Below are positions 6,479 through 8,400 of a stretch of 8,400 nucleotides of DNA, in pieces. The stretch is from Acidobacteriota bacterium (GTDB lineage: Bacteria; Acidobacteriota; Terriglobia; Acidiferrales; UBA7541). The stretch covers positions 1 through 8,400 of the forward strand of contig QHZC01000191.1 in the NCBI GenBank assembly GCA_003224515.1, given 5' to 3'. Both the position numbers and the translations under genes were made by a program. How positions within the stretch are numbered: position 1 is the first letter of the stretch; every line of letters begins with the position of its first letter. The notes below the pieces were generated by a model, which was not told the DNA's origin, did not search any database, and was given only the letters and a program-made list of their open reading frames with translations.

Positions 6479-6507
6479 ATTGTAGGAATCGCCGCGGCTT
6501 GCGGCAA
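6479..6507 (-). promoter_or_regulatory. Sigma70-type promoter of the LOG gene
   Basis: On the minus strand TTGCCG (6507-6502) and TACAAT (6484-6479) are separated by exactly 17 bases, matching the consensus at four and five of six positions. The predicted start near 6472 gives a leader of about 24 bases with GGGAG inside it. Position, spacing and orientation fit the gene starting at 6448. Confidence 0.6.
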
Positions 6508-6546
6508 CGTCTTCCGCTGGACATGCGTCGAATCAAGTACACTCCC

Positions 6547-6575
6547 CTGGTAGCACAGACTTTGGATTGTGCCAG
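6547..6575. promoter_or_regulatory. Operator-like dyad in the LOG/VWA divergent region
   Basis: GCACA (6553-6557) and TGTGC (6568-6572) form an inverted repeat around ten bases, extended by CTG (6547-6549) and CAG (6573-6575) with a small offset. It lies between two divergent genes, upstream of the LOG promoter. It may bind a dimeric regulator, but a dyad this short may also occur by chance. Confidence 0.25.
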
Positions 6576-6696
6576 CGTGCGACGCGGCAAGGTGTAAGCG
6601 ATGGACAGACTTGCTGACGATTTCGAGGTGGTGGTCAGGCCAGCATGGAGTCCCGCCAGCCGTCTACGCCCAAGTTTGTACTTGGATGTGGGCGAA

Positions 6697-7851
6697 ATGG
6701 GCCGATTCCTGACCGCGGCCTTCACTTTTGCCCTGCTTCTGCCTCTGGCCGCCATTCCGGCCCACGCACAGTCCCCCGCTGGCCCCATCTCTGCGAAATC
6801 CGGCGTCCAAGTCCAATTGGCTCCCAAGGACACCCAGGCCAAGGTCAAAGTGCAGGTCGCGCTGGTAAATACGCCAGTGACCGTGCGCGATGGCCGCGGC
6901 GAGATGGTTCACAATCTGGAGGCTCAAGATTTTCAGATTACCGACAACGGCGTAGCTCAACAGATCTCCCACTTCGATCTCGGGGGTGACCCGCTCTCCA
7001 TGGTGATCCTGCTCCAAACGAGCTCGCGCATCGAACCGCTCCTGCCCCAAATACGCAAGACCGGCATTCTCTTCACCGAAACGGTCATGGGTCCAACCGG
7101 CGAAGCCGCCGTGGTGGGCTTCAACGACTCGGTCGACAAACTTCAGGATTTCACCACCAACGCAGACCTAATCGAGAATGCCATCGCGCATCTGGGACAA
7201 GGGACTTCGGGCTCGAAGCTCTACGATGCCATGGCCGTGGGCGTGGAAATGCTCTCCGGCCGCCCGCAGGCGACTGCCGATAAACCCGGGCGGCGCCGCG
7301 TGCTAATGATTCTCTCCGAAGCCACCGATGCCGGCAGCGAAGCCAAGCTGGGCGAAGTCCTGCGGCGGGCGCAGCTTGTCAACGTGACGATTTACTGCGT
7401 CGGACTCTCCACCACTCGCGCCGAGCTCCAGGCCAAAGCAAAGGATACCCGGCCGCAAATCACGCCGCCAGGCACGTTTCCGCTTCCCCCGCAGCCCGGC
7501 ACTCCGCAAACGCCCACCAGCGAAGAAAACCGCTACGGCAACATCGACCTGATGGCCGCCGCCGTCTGGGCCGTAGAGCACATCCACGATCAGGTGAAAG
7601 ACCACGCGCTCGAAGTCGCCGCCACCGCCACGGGAGGCGTCCATCTCTCCACCTTCAAGGACCGCTCCATCGAAAAGGCCATCGACGAAATCGGCGGCGA
7701 GCTGCATTCGCAGTACACCATCAGCTACACACCCACAGGCTCAGATGCTGCCGGCTATCACGAAATTAAAGTGAATATCGTCCGCAACGACGCGAAAAAC
7801 TTGAAAGTCCGTGCCCGCCCCGGCTACTACCTCGCTACACCAGAGAGTTAA
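6697..7851 (+). CDS. Secreted VWFA-related (acidobacterial-type) protein
   Basis: I choose ATG 6697 (384 residues) because a normal signal peptide begins there (GRFLTAAFTFALLLPLAAIPAHA, cut before Q25). The frame also has an ATG at 6601, but that would put 32 residues with rare AGA/AGG/CTA codons before the signal, despite its AAGGTG upstream. After the signal comes a beta-rich segment typical of this family (VNTPVTVRDGRGEMVHNLEAQDFQITDNG, written here as about residues 57-85), then a von Willebrand A fold (about 100-240) and a Pro-rich insert (about 252-276). The closing part has GGELHSQYTISYTPT and KVRARPGYYL. In the VWA domain the metal site is not conserved: the DxSxS position reads QTSSR (107-111) and the later Asp position reads SEA (207-209). 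It is probably a periplasmic or surface protein for protein contacts; partners are unknown. It runs convergent to the ABM gene, only 14 bases away. Confidence 0.9.
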   Translation: MGRFLTAAFTFALLLPLAAIPAHAQSPAGPISAKSGVQVQLAPKDTQAKVKVQVALVNTPVTVRDGRGEMVHNLEAQDFQITDNGVAQQISHFDLGGDPLSMVILLQTSSRIEPLLPQIRKTGILFTETVMGPTGEAAVVGFNDSVDKLQDFTTNADLIENAIAHLGQGTSGSKLYDAMAVGVEMLSGRPQATADKPGRRRVLMILSEATDAGSEAKLGEVLRRAQLVNVTIYCVGLSTTRAELQAKAKDTRPQITPPGTFPLPPQPGTPQTPTSEENRYGNIDLMAAAVWAVEHIHDQVKDHALEVAATATGGVHLSTFKDRSIEKAIDEIGGELHSQYTISYTPTGSDAAGYHEIKVNIVRNDAKNLKVRARPGYYLATPES

Positions 7852-7865
7852 GGGTGTAGCCAAAT

Positions 7866-8246
7866 CTAAGCGATCTGCTTCCAGAAATTAGCGTCACGAG
7901 ATGCCAGCAGCGCGTCCTTTCGCGCGTTCCAGCGCAAAAAATGCGGCGTATGGATATGCTCGGTATGAGCCTCGCGACTCGTCCAAACTTCGTGCAGCAG
8001 CAGCACGCCGGATGTATCGATGGACCGGTGAAGATTGTAGGTGAGGCAGCCTTCTTCCCTGCGTGAGGGGCCGACCAGCGCGCGGAGTTCCGCTTCCAGC
8101 AACGTTTCCTGCCCCTCGCGCGCCCGCAGGATAACAAACAGCGTCACGGCGTCTTTCGGCAGTTTTCCTCCAACCGCCCCCCGCACTCTCCGTGCCCTGC
8201 GTTTAGGCCTTTTCGCTCCCGCTCTTCTCGCCTTGCGCTTCGCCAT
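7866..8246 (-). CDS. ABM-domain (antibiotic biosynthesis monooxygenase-like) protein with basic N-terminal tail
   Basis: Residues about 34-126 match the small ferredoxin-like ABM/YgiN fold: VTLFVILRAREGQETLLEAE, then REEGCLTYNLHRS, VLLLHEVWTS and HTPHFLRW. Members act as cofactor-free quinone or polyketide oxygenases, or simply as small-molecule binding proteins, usually as dimers in the cytoplasm. The substrate here cannot be told. Before the domain lies an unusual tail: 13 of the first 22 residues are Lys or Arg, with no signal-peptide core. The start at ATG 8246 has no ribosome site, but a strong promoter lies a few bases upstream, which fits an almost leaderless mRNA. A GTG at codon 21 is an alternative that would remove most of the tail. 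The gene is convergent with the VWA gene, with 14 bases between their stops and no visible terminator. Confidence 0.85.
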   Translation of the reverse strand: MAKRKARRAGAKRPKRRARRVRGAVGGKLPKDAVTLFVILRAREGQETLLEAELRALVGPSRREEGCLTYNLHRSIDTSGVLLLHEVWTSREAHTEHIHTPHFLRWNARKDALLASRDANFWKQIA

Positions 8247-8256
8247 AATGGCCGGG

Positions 8257-8284
8257 ATTGTACTCCAAACTCCCTCAATGGCAA
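8257..8284 (-). promoter_or_regulatory. Sigma70-type promoter of the ABM gene
   Basis: On the minus strand TTGCCA (8284-8279) and TACAAT (8262-8257) lie 16 bases apart, each matching consensus at five of six positions. The predicted start is near 8250, only about four bases before the ATG at 8246. This explains the lack of a ribosome site. Confidence 0.65.
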
Positions 8285-8292
8285 GCGAAACC

Positions 8293-8310
8293 GCTGTTGA
8301 GAGCTGTTGA
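8293..8310 (-). repeat. Tandem 8-bp direct repeats upstream of the ABM promoter
   Basis: TCAACAGC on the minus strand occurs twice (8310-8303 and 8300-8293) with a ten-base period. The pair ends eight bases before the -35 element, at about -43 to -60 relative to the predicted start. Direct repeats one helical turn apart at this place are typical of activator sites. Confidence 0.45.
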
Positions 8311-8400
8311 TGCTATGCCGTTCCCGGCGTCTGGCTCTGCCGGTTCAAAAGTATGTGGCCGCCCCACGTCCTAGCAGAAACAGACCAACCTTCGAACCGT
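8311..8400. other. Right-end stretch without a supported gene
   Basis: I see no coding frame with a ribosome site, no RNA gene and no clear terminator in the last 90 bases. They form the region upstream of the ABM promoter, and whatever gene follows lies outside the window. Confidence 0.4.

Noticed and set aside
6518..6543. Possible plus-strand promoter TGGACA...TACACT for the VWA gene
   Set aside because: The spacer is only 14 bases, too short for a normal sigma70 promoter.
6601..6696. Upstream start for the VWA protein at 6601
   Set aside because: It has an AAGGTG six bases upstream, but it would bury the signal peptide behind 32 residues using rare codons. Kept only as an alternative.
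1..8400. CRISPR array, insertion sequence, prophage or defence system
   Set aside because: No regular repeats with spacers, no transposase or integrase motifs and no defence domains were seen. The genes are ordinary single units of chromosomal type.

Overview
The window looks like chromosomal DNA of a GC-rich Gram-negative bacterium, most likely an Acidobacteriota member (Terriglobia/Koribacter-like). Three things point there: a secreted VWA protein of the kind known as the 'VWFA-related Acidobacterial domain' family, a small outer-membrane beta-barrel of a type common in that phylum, and a TonB protein with a typical acidobacterial N-terminus. The assignment rests on recalled family patterns, not on a database search.

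Layout, left to right. (1) Bases 1-2280 (+) encode the 3' part of a two-domain enzyme: a fatty acyl-AMP ligase-type adenylating module fused to a membrane-anchored PlsC/LPLAT acyltransferase. (2) Bases 2557-3037 (+) hold a beta-barrel gene that appears broken by one extra T and probably also lacks an internal segment. (3) Bases 3123-3920 (-) encode a TonB-family protein, convergent with the barrel gene; a roughly 20-bp hairpin lies in its upstream region. (4) Bases 4265-4579 (+) encode a small CxxC/CxxC zinc-ribbon protein, followed by a clear intrinsic terminator. (5) Bases 4623-5051 show no supportable gene. (6) Bases 5105-5434 (-) encode a small secreted His/Trp-rich protein with its own terminator. 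(7) Bases 5573-6448 (-) encode a LOG-family ('lysine decarboxylase'-like) protein with a good sigma70-type promoter. (8) Bases 6697-7851 (+) encode the VWFA-related protein, divergent from LOG. (9) Bases 7866-8246 (-) encode a small ABM-fold monooxygenase-like protein with a very basic N-terminal tail and a promoter so close to the ATG that the mRNA should be almost leaderless.

The genes do not form one operon. Strand changes are frequent and most genes have their own signals, so this reads as a mosaic of single-gene units. Several products belong to the envelope (acyltransferase fusion, barrel, TonB, secreted His-rich and VWA proteins), but no shared pathway is visible. I found no CRISPR array, RNA gene, insertion sequence or convincing novel multi-gene system. 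The most interesting points are the enzyme fusion, the double lesion in the barrel gene, the tonB upstream hairpin, the VWA domain with a lost metal site, and the compact ABM promoter with tandem 8-bp repeats upstream.
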